Source: Hyphomonadaceae bacterium (GTDB lineage Bacteria; Pseudomonadota; Alphaproteobacteria; Caulobacterales; Aquidulcibacteraceae). From it: a stretch of 64,000 bases of DNA. The stretch covers positions 248,001 through 312,000 of the forward strand of contig JAHBYF010000003.1 of the NCBI GenBank assembly GCA_019636095.1. Reading direction: 5' to 3'. A model generated the notes under the pieces. It did not search any database. It was not told where the DNA came from and saw only the letters and a list, made by a program, of their open reading frames with translations. Positions 1-9,765 of this stretch are shown here, piece by piece. A program made the translations under genes and the position numbers. The first letter of the stretch is position 1. The number at the start of each line of letters is the position of its first letter.

Positions 1-684
1 AGCGATGTCGGCGACCGCTGCATCGTCAAGATCCGGCGCGACCTTCAAGAACAACGGCCGGGGGCCGTGCGCGACAGTGAGCGGCGCGCGCGCTTCCCGC
101 ATGCGGCCAAGCAGATCTTCAAGCGCGCCACGTTCCTGCAAGCCGCGCAGCCCCGGCGTATTCGGCGACGAGATGTTGGCTGTCACGTAGGATGCGTGCT
201 TCCAGACGCGCCCCATGCCGAGCACATAATCCGCGGCGCGATCTGCACTCTCTTTGTTGGCGCCAACGTTGGCGCCAACAATACCGGGCTTGCGCTCACG
301 TGCCGCCAAGCGATCGGCGAACGCATCGAGGCCCTTGTTGTTGAAGCCAAGGCGATTGATCACCGCGCGATCTTCGCTCAATCGAAAGATGCGGGGTTTT
401 GGATTCCCTTCCTGCGGCAGCGGCGTAACCGTCCCGCACTCGGCGAACCCAAATCCCGAACGAAGCAATGCATCGGGCGCCTCGCAATTCTTGTCGAAGC
501 CTGCGGCCATTCCGACGGGATTGGGCAGATCGAGGCCAGCGAGCGTCGTCCTCAGCCGCGGCCAGCGATCGGCGCGTGCGCGCGGACCAAGGCGTGCGCG
601 CAGGCCCCAGAGCGCAGCGTGGTGAGCCGTCTCGGGGTCAATCAGGCGCAGACCGCGCGTCACGAGATCGTGCGGGGAAGTCAC
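1..684 (-). CDS. pyrD: Dihydroorotate dehydrogenase (quinone), class 2; 3' end outside window
   Basis: Oxidises dihydroorotate to orotate in pyrimidine synthesis, passing electrons to membrane quinone. The minus strand translates without a stop for 228 residues from a GTG at 684 to the window edge. Class 2 motifs are clear: the FMN-binding stretch NPVGMAAGFDKN (about residues 55-66), INRLGFNNKG, GANVGANKES and the loop ANISSPNTPGLRGLQ. The N-terminal helix typical of membrane-associated PyrD is short but present. GTG is chosen because no ATG lies upstream in frame before the divergent repressor gene. Roughly the last third of the protein is missing only because the window ends. Confidence 0.93.
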   Translation of the reverse strand, partial: MTSPHDLVTRGLRLIDPETAHHAALWGLRARLGPRARADRWPRLRTTLAGLDLPNPVGMAAGFDKNCEAPDALLRSGFGFAECGTVTPLPQEGNPKPRIFRLSEDRAVINRLGFNNKGLDAFADRLAARERKPGIVGANVGANKESADRAADYVLGMGRVWKHASYVTANISSPNTPGLRGLQERGALEDLLGRMREARAPLTVAHGPRPLFLKVAPDLDDAAVADIA

Positions 685-808
685 GGTCGTTGCGCTTCAC
701 AGATTCTGCGCTGGCTGTCGCCTGATACCTGCCCGCAACGCGGTGCATTCAGATTTTATTCCTATATATGGGTTGCAAGTCCTTCGATGGACGCTACAAT
801 CTGGGGCC

Positions 809-1432
809 ATGAACCACGCCCAGATTTGGCGCGCGATCGACGCCTTGGCCGCCCGCAAGGGCATGAGCGCTTCCGGCTTGGCGCGCGCTGCGGGGCTTGA
901 TCCGACGACATTCAACAAGTCCAAGCGCCAAGCGCCTGATGGCAAAGCGCGCTGGCCTTCGACAGAAAGCGTCGCGCGCGCGCTCACTGCGGCCGAGACA
1001 AATTGGGACGAGTTCGCCGCGCTCCTCGCGGGGCGTAGCGGCGCGTCCGGCCGCGCCATTCCGATCGTGGGGATGGCGCGAGCGGGGGCTGACGGCTTCT
1101 TCGATGAAGACGGTTTTCCCGTCGGCGCAGACGAGACCGTTCACTTCCCGGATTTGGGTGAGGACCGCGTCTACGCGCTCGAGATTGCGGGCGACTCGAT
1201 GGAGCCAACCTATCGCGCCGGGGATGTCGTCATCGTGCAACCGGGCGCTGCCGTGCGCCGCGGCGACCGTGTTGTTGTCCGTACGCGAGCGGGCGAGGTC
1301 ATGGCCAAAGCGCTCGGCCGCAAGAATGATCAGACGATTGAACTCGTCTCGCTTAACGCCGCACACAAACCTCGTGAGCTCGCCGCTGCGGATATCGAAT
1401 GGATCGCGCGCATCGTATGGGCGAGCCAGTAG
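809..1432 (+). CDS. HTH / S24 LexA-like repressor with autoproteolytic domain
   Basis: A 207-residue phage-repressor type regulator. Residues 1-75 form an XRE-like helix-turn-helix (GLARAAGLDPTTFNKSKR). Residues about 83-200 form an S24 peptidase domain with GDSMEPTY, putting the nucleophile at Ser130, and the general-base Lys167 in GEVMAKAL. Such proteins repress target genes until they cleave themselves. The start at 809 is preferred over the upstream in-frame start at 743 because the HTH begins there. It is divergent from pyrD, and its targets cannot be read from the sequence. Confidence 0.88.
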   Translation: MNHAQIWRAIDALAARKGMSASGLARAAGLDPTTFNKSKRQAPDGKARWPSTESVARALTAAETNWDEFAALLAGRSGASGRAIPIVGMARAGADGFFDEDGFPVGADETVHFPDLGEDRVYALEIAGDSMEPTYRAGDVVIVQPGAAVRRGDRVVVRTRAGEVMAKALGRKNDQTIELVSLNAAHKPRELAAADIEWIARIVWASQ

Positions 1433-1502
1433 CGCTATTCCGCGCGAACTCAGACGTGACGCCAGCGCTGCGCTATGCAAGAAGAGCGACGGAGGGTTTC
1501 AC

Positions 1503-2048
1503 ATGCGCATTGTTCAAGCTGTCACCGCCACGCTCTTCTTCGCCCTTGCTGCTTGCGGCCAGGCCGCCGCGCCGACCGAGGCCGACGCTCAAACGGCCGG
1601 CGCCACCGCGCAAAGCGGCGAAGCCACCGCAACCGAACGCACGGCTATCTTGTCCGCGCTCAGCCTGCGGGCCAATGCGCAAGGCCAAGTCGAAAATGAG
1701 TGCGGAGAGATGGTCACGCCGCAATACACTGTCGCAGACATCGGCAGCGGGCCCGGCCGAGTCATCGCTTTCACCATCGGCGGCGGACCAAACATGGTGA
1801 GCTGCTACGGCGACGGCGCACTTACGATCCTCTTCCGTCAGAACAACGGCGCCTGGAGCGAAATTTGGCAAGGTCGACCCGGCGGCGCGATCATCCTCTC
1901 GACCCAGCACAACAACGGCAACGACATCGCCACCGGCGGTCCAGGTTTCTCGTTCCCGGTCTCGCAATGGAATGGCGCGACCTACGTCGACGCACATCGC
2001 ACCGTCCCTGACTCAGCGCTCAGCGACGCGCGTTTCATTCCGAACTAG
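1503..2048 (+). CDS. Putative lipoprotein of unknown function
   Basis: A 181-residue exported protein. The N-terminus has a short positive region, a hydrophobic stretch and the lipobox LAAC with Cys18, so it is probably lipid-anchored. An Ala/Thr/Glu-rich linker follows to about residue 50. The mature part has four cysteines or fewer (NECGEM, VSCYGDG) and repeated Gly/Asn turns. A GGAGG Shine-Dalgarno lies 7 nt before the ATG. I recognise no family; the linker suggests a globular domain held off the membrane. Confidence 0.75.
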   Translation: MRIVQAVTATLFFALAACGQAAAPTEADAQTAGATAQSGEATATERTAILSALSLRANAQGQVENECGEMVTPQYTVADIGSGPGRVIAFTIGGGPNMVSCYGDGALTILFRQNNGAWSEIWQGRPGGAIILSTQHNNGNDIATGGPGFSFPVSQWNGATYVDAHRTVPDSALSDARFIPN

Positions 2049-2071
2049 CCGAGGCGCCGTCGCGCCAGCGA

Positions 2072-2572
2072 TCAGCCTCCGCGATCTGGCTTCCATGCGG
2101 CGATCAAGATTGGTCCGGCGGCGCGCATAAGCTCGCCGCGCACCTCGAAGGCCGCGAACGCGGCTGTCGGAAAATGTCCGCTCAGATCGCGCGCCAGTTT
2201 CGACCCATCATGCGCTTGATGCACGAGCATTGACACCAGATCGCCGATGCCGGGATTGTGCCCAACGATCACGACACTCCCCGCATCGCTTGCGCTGAAT
2301 GCGTCCCAAATACCCTCGGGCGATGCGTGATAGAGCGCGTCTTCGAAGAACGTCTCCGCGCCGAAAGACGCCAAGCCATGCTCCGCTGTCTGCCGCGTGC
2401 GCTCTGACGTCGAGACGAGCGCAGCTTTCGGGATGAGCCCAGCCGCAGCCATTGCCGCGCCAGCAGCGGCGGCATCGCGGCGTCCGCGCCCCGTCAGGCC
2501 GCGCTCCTCGTCACTATCGGCCTCATGGGCGCGAACAGCTTTGGCGTGGCGGAGCAGGATCAGAGTACGCAT
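2072..2572 (-). CDS. sixA: SixA-type phosphohistidine phosphatase
   Basis: A 166-residue histidine phosphatase of the phosphoglycerate-mutase fold. The catalytic LILLRHAKA signature is at the N-terminus (His9), a second conserved arginine lies in STSERTRQTAE, and the second catalytic histidine is in VIVGHNPGIGDL. SixA enzymes dephosphorylate phosphohistidine on HPt domains or the nitrogen PTS protein NPr. The ATG at 2572 is chosen because the family starts exactly at this motif; the longer in-frame reading upstream is not conserved. It is convergent with nothing and divergent from lysK. Confidence 0.88.
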   Translation of the reverse strand: MRTLILLRHAKAVRAHEADSDEERGLTGRGRRDAAAAGAAMAAAGLIPKAALVSTSERTRQTAEHGLASFGAETFFEDALYHASPEGIWDAFSASDAGSVVIVGHNPGIGDLVSMLVHQAHDGSKLARDLSGHFPTAAFAAFEVRGELMRAAGPILIAAWKPDRGG

Positions 2573-2744
2573 GACTCGCCGGAGTCTGCCCTTCCGCGGA
2601 AAAACCGCAACGGCCCACGCCCATTGGAGGTGATGGCTAGTGCAGCGCTGCCTTGGGCCGGCCGCGCGGCCACCTGTTTGACAAGTCCCGCGCTTTGCTT
2701 CGCGCGGGAGCGTCGCTACATCGGTGCTCCACCTGGATTCGCCG

Positions 2745-4334
2745 ATGTCTGACCTCTCCACGCTCGCCGCCGCCGCCAAGGCTTGGCCCTTCGAACAAGC
2801 GCGCCTCGTTCTTGATCGCCACCAGAAGAACCCGAAAGAGGTGGTGACGTTCGAGACCGGCTACGGCCCGAGCGGACTACCGCACATTGGCACCTTCGGC
2901 GAAGTCGTGCGCACGTCGATGGTTCGCCACGCGTTCCGCGCACTGACCGGCGACAAGATCAAGACCCGCATCATCTGCGTCTCGGACGACATGGACGGGA
3001 TGCGCAAGATTCCCGACAACATCCCAAACCCGCAGGCGCTCGAGCCATACCTGCAGCAGCCGCTCACCGCCGTACCGGACCCGTTTGGCACTCACGAAAG
3101 CTTTGCCCACCACAACAACGCCCGCCTGCGCGCATTCTTGGATGGCTTCGGCTTCGAGTATGAATTCAAGTCGGCGACCGAACTCTACAAATCCGGCGCT
3201 TTCGATGCCGCCCTCCTCAATGCATTGAAGGCCTATGACGAGATCATGGCCATCATGTTGCCGACGCTGGGCGAGGATCGCCGCAAGACCTACAGCCCCT
3301 TCCTGCCGATCTCGCCGAAGACCGGCCGCGTCCTCTACGTGCCGATGAAGCAGGTCGATGCTGGGAATGGGACCATCACCTTCGACGACGAAGATGGCGA
3401 AGAGATCACCCAATCCGTCACCGGCGGTCGCGCCAAGATGCAATGGAAGCCGGACTTCGGCATGCGCTGGGCGGCGCTCGGCGTCGACTTCGAAATGTTC
3501 GGGAAAGATCACCAGCCGAACCAGCAGGTGTATGCGCGCATCTGCAAGGCGCTCGGCGCTGAGCCGCCGGTCAACTATGTCTACGAGCTATTTCTCGACC
3601 AGCACGGCGAGAAGATTTCGAAGACCAAGGGCAACGGCATCAGTGTCGAGCAATGGCTCTCCTACGCCGCGCCGGAATCGCTCTCGCTCTACAACTTCCA
3701 AAAGCCTCGCACAGCAAAGAAGCTCTATTTCGATGTCATCCCGAAGGCGGTGGATGAGTATCTCACTTACGTTGAGAGTTATCAGGGTCAGAACACGGCG
3801 GAGCAATTGGAGAACCCAGCCTGGCACATTCACGCTGGCAATCCGCCAAAGGACCTGACACCAATTTCGTTCGCACTGCTCACCAACCTCGTCTCTGCCT
3901 CAAATGCCGAAACGAAGGAATTGCTGTGGGCGTTCATCGGCAAGTATGCGCCGGGGACGACGCCGCAAACGCACCCTTTTCTCGACAAGCTGTCCGACTA
4001 CGCCATCGCCTATTTCAACGATTTCGTGAAACCGACGAAGACGTTCCGCGAAGCGACTGACAAGGAGCGCGCGGCGTTCGAAGATTTGATCAAGCGTCTC
4101 GACGCGCTTCCAGCGAATACAACGGACGGTGAGACGATTCAAAACGAAGTGTACGCCGTCGGCAAAGACCACGGATTTGAGCCGCTGCGCGACTGGTTCA
4201 AAGCGCTCTACGAAGTGCTGTTCGGCGTCGAGAGCGGCCCCCGTTTCGGCCAGTTCGCGGCGATCTTCGGCGTGCGCGAAACCAGCGCTCTGCTGCGCCG
4301 GGGCCTAGCTGGCGAGTTGTTGCGCTCAACCTAA
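2745..4334 (+). CDS. lysK: Class I lysyl-tRNA synthetase
   Basis: Charges tRNA-Lys using the class I (Rossmann) fold instead of the usual class II enzyme. The 529-residue protein has the HIGH-like motif HIGT at residues 47-50 ([12 protein letters not shown]) and the KISKT motif at 290-294 ([10 protein letters not shown]). Class I LysRS is the normal enzyme in many alphaproteobacteria. The ATG at 2745 is preferred over an in-frame GTG seven codons upstream because it matches the usual start just before the synthetase core. The stop is 2 nt from the convergent PLP decarboxylase stop. Confidence 0.95.
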   Translation: MSDLSTLAAAAKAWPFEQARLVLDRHQKNPKEVVTFETGYGPSGLPHIGTFGEVVRTSMVRHAFRALTGDKIKTRIICVSDDMDGMRKIPDNIPNPQALEPYLQQPLTAVPDPFGTHESFAHHNNARLRAFLDGFGFEYEFKSATELYKSGAFDAALLNALKAYDEIMAIMLPTLGEDRRKTYSPFLPISPKTGRVLYVPMKQVDAGNGTITFDDEDGEEITQSVTGGRAKMQWKPDFGMRWAALGVDFEMFGKDHQPNQQVYARICKALGAEPPVNYVYELFLDQHGEKISKTKGNGISVEQWLSYAAPESLSLYNFQKPRTAKKLYFDVIPKAVDEYLTYVESYQGQNTAEQLENPAWHIHAGNPPKDLTPISFALLTNLVSASNAETKELLWAFIGKYAPGTTPQTHPFLDKLSDYAIAYFNDFVKPTKTFREATDKERAAFEDLIKRLDALPANTTDGETIQNEVYAVGKDHGFEPLRDWFKALYEVLFGVESGPRFGQFAAIFGVRETSALLRRGLAGELLRST

Positions 4335-4335
4335 A

Positions 4336-5745
4336 CTAGTTGGCGTGCTTCTCCGCGCGCCAAGCGCTGATAATCGCGTCAGCACTACGATCAATGTCGG
4401 CGTCTGTTGTGTTGGCGCTGATGACTGAAACACGGACGATCTGACGCCCTCGCCAATTCGCGCCGCCAACAAAGCAAACGCCGTCGCGCTGAATGCGTGC
4501 GATTGTGCGATCGGTAAGCGCATCTGCAACGGTGCCTTCCATGTCAACACCCAAGCGCACCGCGACTTGGTTCAACACCACGTCGTTCATGATCTCAATG
4601 TCGGCTTCGGCGCTCAAGCGCTCGGCCATTCGCCGCGCCTGTGCGCAATGACGGCTCACCATCGATGCGATGCCCTCACGGCCGAGCGACTTGATCATCG
4701 CCCACGTCGCAAAGCCGCGCGCGCGCCGGGAAAGTTCGGGCGCGTAGTCTGCCGGGTGACGTTCTTTGCCCTCGGGCAAATAACTCGCCGCAATCAGCAT
4801 TGCACGGCGATGAGCTTCTGCGTCACGCACAATGGCGTACGCGCTGTCGTGCGGTGTCTGAAGCCACTTATGACCGTCGACGCCCCACGAATCCGCCAAC
4901 TCCAGTCCACGCCCAAGATGCGCGCGATCAGTGCAAGCCCGCGCCCAAAGCCCGAACGCGCCATCGACATGCAGCCAGGCGCCCTTCGCATGCGTTGCTT
5001 CCGCAATCTCCTGGAACGGGTCGAAGCCGCCAGAATTGATGTGCCCAGCCTGCGCGATCGCGACGATCGGGCCATCGAGTCTCGCGATCGCCTTGGCGAA
5101 AGCGCCGGGCTGCATCAGGCCTTGCTCTGTCACTGGCACGCTGACGACCCGCTTGGCGCCAAGGCCCAAATAGCGGAGCCCTGAAAACACCGTCGAATGC
5201 GCCTCTTCGCCGAGGACGACGTGTACGGGCGGCGCGCCAAACAAGCCGTCCGCTTCCACGTCCCATCCGACGCGTCGAAGCACTTCGCCACGCGCCGCCG
5301 CGAGACAGGTGAAATTGGCTATCGTGGCGCCGGTGACGAAGCCAACCGACGATTGACGCGGCAAGTCGAGAAGATCGAGCAGCCAACGCCCCGTCATTTC
5401 CTCGCAGGCCGACGCCGCCGGCGTCGCGTGCGCGTTGCCTGTATTCTGCGCCCAGGCGCTCGTGAGCCAGTCAGCCGCCATGCCGGCCGGCTCTGTCGCG
5501 CCAATTACCCAGCCGAAGAAGCGCGGGCCCACCATGTTCGCGAGGCCAGGTTCTGCGAGCTTCTCCAGTTCAGCGACAAGACTTTGAATGGAGACACCCC
5601 GCTCCGGCACATCAGCGGCAAACGCAGCCTGCGCCTCGGCGTAGGTACACAACGGACGATGGGGCGCGTCTCCGCGTGACTCGCGAAACGCCACGGCGCG
5701 ATCAGCGATATCGTGCAGAACACTGCGTAGCTCGGTAGAAATCAT
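4336..5745 (-). CDS. PLP-dependent group II decarboxylase family protein
   Basis: A 469-residue fold-type I PLP enzyme of the aromatic-L-amino-acid / 2,4-diaminobutyrate decarboxylase family. The PLP lysine is Lys293 in WGVDGHKWLQTP, and Asp261 in LHVDGAFGLWA should bind the pyridine nitrogen. The N-terminal helical part (FFGWVIGATEPAG, ALLDLLDLP-like) and C-terminal small domain are complete. Substrate cannot be assigned; in this subgroup many members are annotated only as pyridoxal-dependent decarboxylase. Downstream it converges on lysK. Confidence 0.85.
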   Translation of the reverse strand: MISTELRSVLHDIADRAVAFRESRGDAPHRPLCTYAEAQAAFAADVPERGVSIQSLVAELEKLAEPGLANMVGPRFFGWVIGATEPAGMAADWLTSAWAQNTGNAHATPAASACEEMTGRWLLDLLDLPRQSSVGFVTGATIANFTCLAAARGEVLRRVGWDVEADGLFGAPPVHVVLGEEAHSTVFSGLRYLGLGAKRVVSVPVTEQGLMQPGAFAKAIARLDGPIVAIAQAGHINSGGFDPFQEIAEATHAKGAWLHVDGAFGLWARACTDRAHLGRGLELADSWGVDGHKWLQTPHDSAYAIVRDAEAHRRAMLIAASYLPEGKERHPADYAPELSRRARGFATWAMIKSLGREGIASMVSRHCAQARRMAERLSAEADIEIMNDVVLNQVAVRLGVDMEGTVADALTDRTIARIQRDGVCFVGGANWRGRQIVRVSVISANTTDADIDRSADAIISAWRAEKHAN

Positions 5746-5810
5746 GACGCCCCTCGATCGTAGTGGTGCGGGTTGGCGACGTTGCTTAGGCGCGAGGAAG
5801 CTCAGGAGGA

Positions 5811-5827
5811 ATGATCTTCCAGATCAT
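5811..5827. promoter_or_regulatory. Perfect inverted repeat upstream of the decarboxylase
   Basis: ATGATCT-TCC-AGATCAT is a perfect 7-bp inverted repeat with a 3-nt centre in the 145-nt divergent gap between the decarboxylase (start 5745) and the glycosyltransferase (start 5891). Its position fits an operator. The binding protein is unknown. Confidence 0.35.
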
Positions 5828-5890
5828 CCCAGGCACGACCGCAGGAAACTACTCGCCTTTAGATTGTATTTGTGCAATTGAGGGGCGGTT

Positions 5891-6904
5891 GTGAGTATTC
5901 AGTTACCCCGCTTGAGTGACGGTATGGGGATGGACGGGGCCGCGAAGCTCTCTGCACACGCGGCAAATGCGGTGACGACCGACGCCGACACGCTTGAAGA
6001 GGCGCGTCTGGGCTTTTCGCGCACGCACCCACGCCGCTCAGCGCGCCGCGTCTTTCATTTCACCCAGCTGCTCGCAATAGGCGCGCTTTTCTACGGCGCG
6101 ACCTGGGTGGCGCGCGTCGCTCCGACGGCCACATTCACCGTGGCGCACATCGCCGCCCTCGCCATCTTCAGCGCCGCGATCTTCATCCGAGTCATTGCCG
6201 CCGCGCAACTCGCACCATTCTTGTCACGATTGGCGTCACCAGCTCGCTTTCCAATCTACACAATTCTTTGTCCGCTCTATCGCGAGGCCAACGTGGCGCA
6301 CGATCTTGTGTCCGCGTTAGCGTGTATCGACTATCCTCGCGAAGCGCTCGACATAAAGTTGTTGGTTGAGAGTGACGATTCCGAGACAATTGCCGCGTCG
6401 TGCGCTGCGGCAGCCAGCACGCCCCACATCGAAGTAATCATCGTCCCCGCTTGTGCGCCACGCACCAAGCCAAAGGCGCTCAACGTTGGCCTTGCGCGCG
6501 CTCGCGGAGAGTTCGTTGTCATCTATGACGCGGAGGATCGACCTCATGCTCAGCAACTCAACGCAGCGCTCGCCGCTTTCGAAGACGGGGAGCCCGATCT
6601 CGCTTGCGTGCAAGCGCCTCTAGTCATCGATAATGCAGATGCCTCTTGGATTTCCCGCCAATTCGCCGCCGAGTACGCGATCCAGTTTCGCGAAATGCTG
6701 CCGTTACTGGCGCTCCTCAAGCTGCCACTCCCCCTTGGCGGCACCAGCAACCATTTCCGCACCGATGTGCTTCGGAGGTGCGGCGGCTGGGACGCCTACA
6801 ACGTCAGCGAAGATCGCGCGAATTTCGCGAACAAACTCAATCGCTTTCGAACGCACGCCTTTCATATCCCATTCCTATCTCATTCGTGCGCGAGCGCTGC
6901 GTAG
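5891..6904 (+). pseudogene. Family 2 glycosyltransferase, C-terminally truncated
   Basis: The first 337 residues of a processive GT2 enzyme like those making exopolysaccharide. Two hydrophobic segments at about 57-75 and 82-110 precede the catalytic domain, which starts at PIYTILCPLYRE (121-132) and includes KPKALNVGL and DAED (213-216). The protein stops soon after GGWDAYNVSEDR, where relatives have the ED acceptor-site motif followed by QxxRW and several membrane helices. Those parts are absent, so activity is unlikely. The break falls just before the mobile-element genes, which suggests loss of the 3' part by insertion or decay. Confidence 0.7.
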
Positions 6905-7068
6905 GGCTCGCAGTTCGAGGCACATGTATAACGTCAGAGAGAAATATCGCGCTTTTGCCGCGTAAAATCAGAGTCTTATGTGTGAGCGCGAATTGGCATC
7001 CCGTTCCGCTCTCATTCCTGTGGGTAACTGTAAAAAGTGCGCCATAGGGCGCCATCGGGAAGCCCCGA

Positions 7069-7491
7069 TCAACGACGCACATCGAGCAGACGGCCCTCTG
7101 CGGAGTTGCGGACAGTGCGTGCGAGCGTGAACTGATCGAGATCGCGCATCGTGTAACGCACGGCGCGGCCGAGCTTCACGAACATTGGGCCTTTGCCCAG
7201 ACGACGCCAAGCTTCCAGGGTTTTTACGCTGACGCAAAGCACCTGCGCCGCCTCCTCCACGGTGAGCCGCCGATCTTCGCGCCCGAGGGCGGACGCGGCT
7301 TGTCTCATGACCTTCTTAAGCGGTGCTGAGCGCTTGGCAGGTTTTGCGAGAACGAGTGTGGGACTCTGCACGGAACGTTCACGCGCCCGCGTCTCAACCA
7401 TTGTCGTCTGCGTAAGCGGCGTCGATTCCGCGAACAGAAACGAGAGTTGGTTGGCGGATGCGTGACGTGCTGGCTTGTAAGCGCGCTTCAT
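7069..7491 (-). CDS. Helix-turn-helix (AlpA/excisionase-like) protein
   Basis: A 140-residue protein whose C-terminal half is a winged HTH_17 domain: RLTVEEAAQVLCVSVKTLEAWRRLGKGPMF followed by KLGRAVRYTMRDLDQF. Such proteins act as excisionases or element-encoded regulators. The N-terminal 75 residues are basic and low in complexity. It is the first gene after the truncated glycosyltransferase and shares strand with the relaxase, consistent with membership in the same integrative element. Confidence 0.8.
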   Translation of the reverse strand: MKRAYKPARHASANQLSFLFAESTPLTQTTMVETRARERSVQSPTLVLAKPAKRSAPLKKVMRQAASALGREDRRLTVEEAAQVLCVSVKTLEAWRRLGKGPMFVKLGRAVRYTMRDLDQFTLARTVRNSAEGRLLDVRR

Positions 7492-7753
7492 GACTATCGA
7501 CCGCGTTTTGGCGAGTCATGTTGCGCGCGATCATTGCGTTTTCGAAGCTGATTAGTCCCTGAGTTGAGAGCAGCGTTTGTTCGGCGGCTCACGACGCCAA
7601 GAGCCGGAGGCAACATCGTCCAACACGCAAGCCTGTTTCAGATTTCCTGAAGGCGCATGCCGTTGCTTGATGTGCCCGCTCCAGAGTTGCCTTGCGTTGC
7701 CTCACGTTGCTGGCAAAAGTTCCGGCAATTCCCGCGTCGCGAGAAAAGGTAGT

Positions 7754-9523
7754 TCAGCGATCCAAGCCGAGTGACGGCGTCGCTTTGATTTTGCTGTTCG
7801 TGATTGAGAGCGAATAGGCCTTCCCTTGCTTCAGCGAGAGCGAGCGCGTTGCGCGCAACAACGCCACGCCATCATTGCGCTCAAGCATAGCGAACCTGCC
7901 CTGGTGAAGCTGAACGAACCCGCGCACACGCCACTCGCGCTCCAACCCGTCGGCGATGCTGATCGCTCGCTTGCCGGTCATGCGCCTCAGCGCGTCTTCG
8001 GCGCGCGACAGTTCGGCCCCACGGAGCCGATCCAACGCGCCTTGATTGAACTCGAAGCGACCCGTGAGATCACGCCCGCCATTCCCCTCGCGCTGATGCC
8101 ACCCAATCCGCTCGGTGATGGCGTTGCGGACCTCTCGCGTATTCGGCAGACGTAGCGGCTCACCAGCGAGCTGACGCACGATCTCACGATCGAGTTCTGT
8201 TTCGGCGGGTGCCTCGATTTGCGTGAGGAGCGGTGTCTCGGAAAGCCGGTCGACCCTTACACGCGTCCCTCTTCCCTCATGGCTTCTCGGTTCGACTGCG
8301 ACAAGCGCCCCTGGCTGTAGACCCGCCGCATCGCGCTCGCGCACGTTGGCAAGCACCGGGCGCTTCTTATCGTCGAGCACGATCAAATAGCCCTTGCCCG
8401 TCTCCCCGCGCCTGCCAGCTTCCAAAACCGGGCCGACCACACGTCCCATTGCGGGGTCATAGAGTTTGAGCCGGCCTTGGCCCGGCTCGAGCTCGCGTCC
8501 GAGACGACGGCGCAGATCAATGCCTTTGCCGATCTCCTCAAGGCGGGCGGCCCAGTGGTGATCGAGACGGAAGCGATCGCGCTTCTCCTCTTGTCCCAGC
8601 CCCATCCGAGCCAACTCGCGAACACGGTTTCGAAGCGCGGCCCGAAGCGTAGGCTCAAACCCGCGTCCGATCGCCTGGATTCGATATGTCTTGCCAGGCT
8701 TCAGTTGAGCGGCCAGCAGCTGGTCAAGGCGCGTCGATCGTTCTGCGCGGGTCTCCCGCTCAAGCGCCAGGCGTTCATCATCGCGACCGCGATCGCCCAG
8801 CATCTGTGTCGCCACTTCTCGTGCCGCGTGGCGCAAGCCCCGGGTGGCGTAGTCACGTGGGATGATCAGATCTGGTCCATCGCGCCGGCGGCCGCGCAGG
8901 ATCACGTGCACATGAGGATTGTCGGTGTTGTGGTGATCGACCGCCACCCAGTCCAACGGCGTGCCGAGATCGCGCTGCATCTGGGCCATCGTCGCACGCG
9001 TGAAGTCTTTCAGGTCTTCGATGCGGGCGCCGCTCTCAGGCGCCAGCATTAAACGCATGTGGCGCTTGTCCTCATCGGCCCACTTAGCCAACCGAGGCCC
9101 AGCCTCCACGCAATCCTGTTCGTGGTCGTAAAATTGACCTGGCTCTCCCTCCGGCCCCGCGCCGTCGCGTTCAAGGTATTTGCCGTGCGCGATGAGCTTG
9201 CCCGCCCCGCTCCCGCCGTGGCCTTGGTAGAACACCGTCACCACCACGCGCTGACGTGGGTCCTGCGCGAAGGCCGCATTCGCCCCGCTCGCGCGAAACC
9301 GTCCGCCAGGCCGGCGTCCAGAAAGCAGCTTGGACAATTGCCCGCCGAGCGCGCCGCTACGCGCCCGGCCACTTAGAGCGCGCGTCTTATGGACTTTGCC
9401 TGTGAGACCGTCCTCGTCGCGCAAGACGCCCATGTCACGCACAGCGGCGATGTTGTGCATGACGTCGCTTGGGCGCACGAGAGCGGACGTCTTCAACCGC
9501 TCGGACAGTGATGCTTTCGCCAT
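7754..9523 (-). CDS. Relaxase / VirD2-like mobilisation nuclease (RlxS type, DUF3363)
   Basis: Nicks the transfer origin and pilots the DNA strand during conjugation. The 589-residue protein has the metal-binding histidine cluster VDHHNTDNPHVHVILRG near residues 196-211, followed by the long C-terminal region (LEREWRVRGF, RGLRHAAREVATQMLG) typical of the DUF3363 relaxases of alphaproteobacterial integrative elements. ATG at 9523 is preferred over an upstream TTG at 9577. The neighbouring TraF peptidase is the usual partner. No TraG coupling protein or Trb genes are visible here. Confidence 0.88.
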   Translation of the reverse strand: MAKASLSERLKTSALVRPSDVMHNIAAVRDMGVLRDEDGLTGKVHKTRALSGRARSGALGGQLSKLLSGRRPGGRFRASGANAAFAQDPRQRVVVTVFYQGHGGSGAGKLIAHGKYLERDGAGPEGEPGQFYDHEQDCVEAGPRLAKWADEDKRHMRLMLAPESGARIEDLKDFTRATMAQMQRDLGTPLDWVAVDHHNTDNPHVHVILRGRRRDGPDLIIPRDYATRGLRHAAREVATQMLGDRGRDDERLALERETRAERSTRLDQLLAAQLKPGKTYRIQAIGRGFEPTLRAALRNRVRELARMGLGQEEKRDRFRLDHHWAARLEEIGKGIDLRRRLGRELEPGQGRLKLYDPAMGRVVGPVLEAGRRGETGKGYLIVLDDKKRPVLANVRERDAAGLQPGALVAVEPRSHEGRGTRVRVDRLSETPLLTQIEAPAETELDREIVRQLAGEPLRLPNTREVRNAITERIGWHQREGNGGRDLTGRFEFNQGALDRLRGAELSRAEDALRRMTGKRAISIADGLEREWRVRGFVQLHQGRFAMLERNDGVALLRATRSLSLKQGKAYSLSITNSKIKATPSLGLDR

Positions 9524-9681
9524 TGCCGCGTCACGCCACGTTGAATTTGCAGCGATGCTGCTGCTTTCGCCGCGCAATGATCAAACTTGCCGCGCGAAAA
9601 CGCCAGGATTCACAAGTCTCAGAAGAAAACCTGCGGCGCTCTTAATCTTGCTCTCCACCGTACCCCTCACTCTTCGCGCCC

Positions 9682-9713
9682 TTTGCATTTTCATTCGCAT
9701 GCAAACGTGAATG
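9682..9713. other. Nested inverted repeats, candidate transfer origin
   Basis: TTTGCAT-N10-ATGCAAA (9682-9705) overlaps a second pair CATTC/GAATG (9692-9713) in the non-coding gap between the relaxase start and the traF stop. Transfer origins often sit next to relaxase genes and carry inverted repeats beside the nick. No experimentally known nic sequence was recognised, so this is only positional inference. Confidence 0.3.
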
Positions 9714-9765
9714 TGATCGACTCGTTGCCGCGCGTAGCGCCGCGATTCCCGACGTTGGAAAAATC

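Noticed and set aside
67..900. 277-residue plus-strand reading frame at the left edge
   Set aside because: It is the antisense of pyrD; the minus strand shows clear dihydroorotate dehydrogenase motifs.
897..2048. Long frame reading through the repressor gene into the lipoprotein
   Set aside because: Only its 3' part is real; the first 200 codons are a shifted frame of the S24 repressor, and a lipobox start lies at 1503.
7680..7720. GTTGCC-like direct repeats suggesting a CRISPR or iteron
   Set aside because: Units are only 6-7 nt and imperfect, with no regular spacers.
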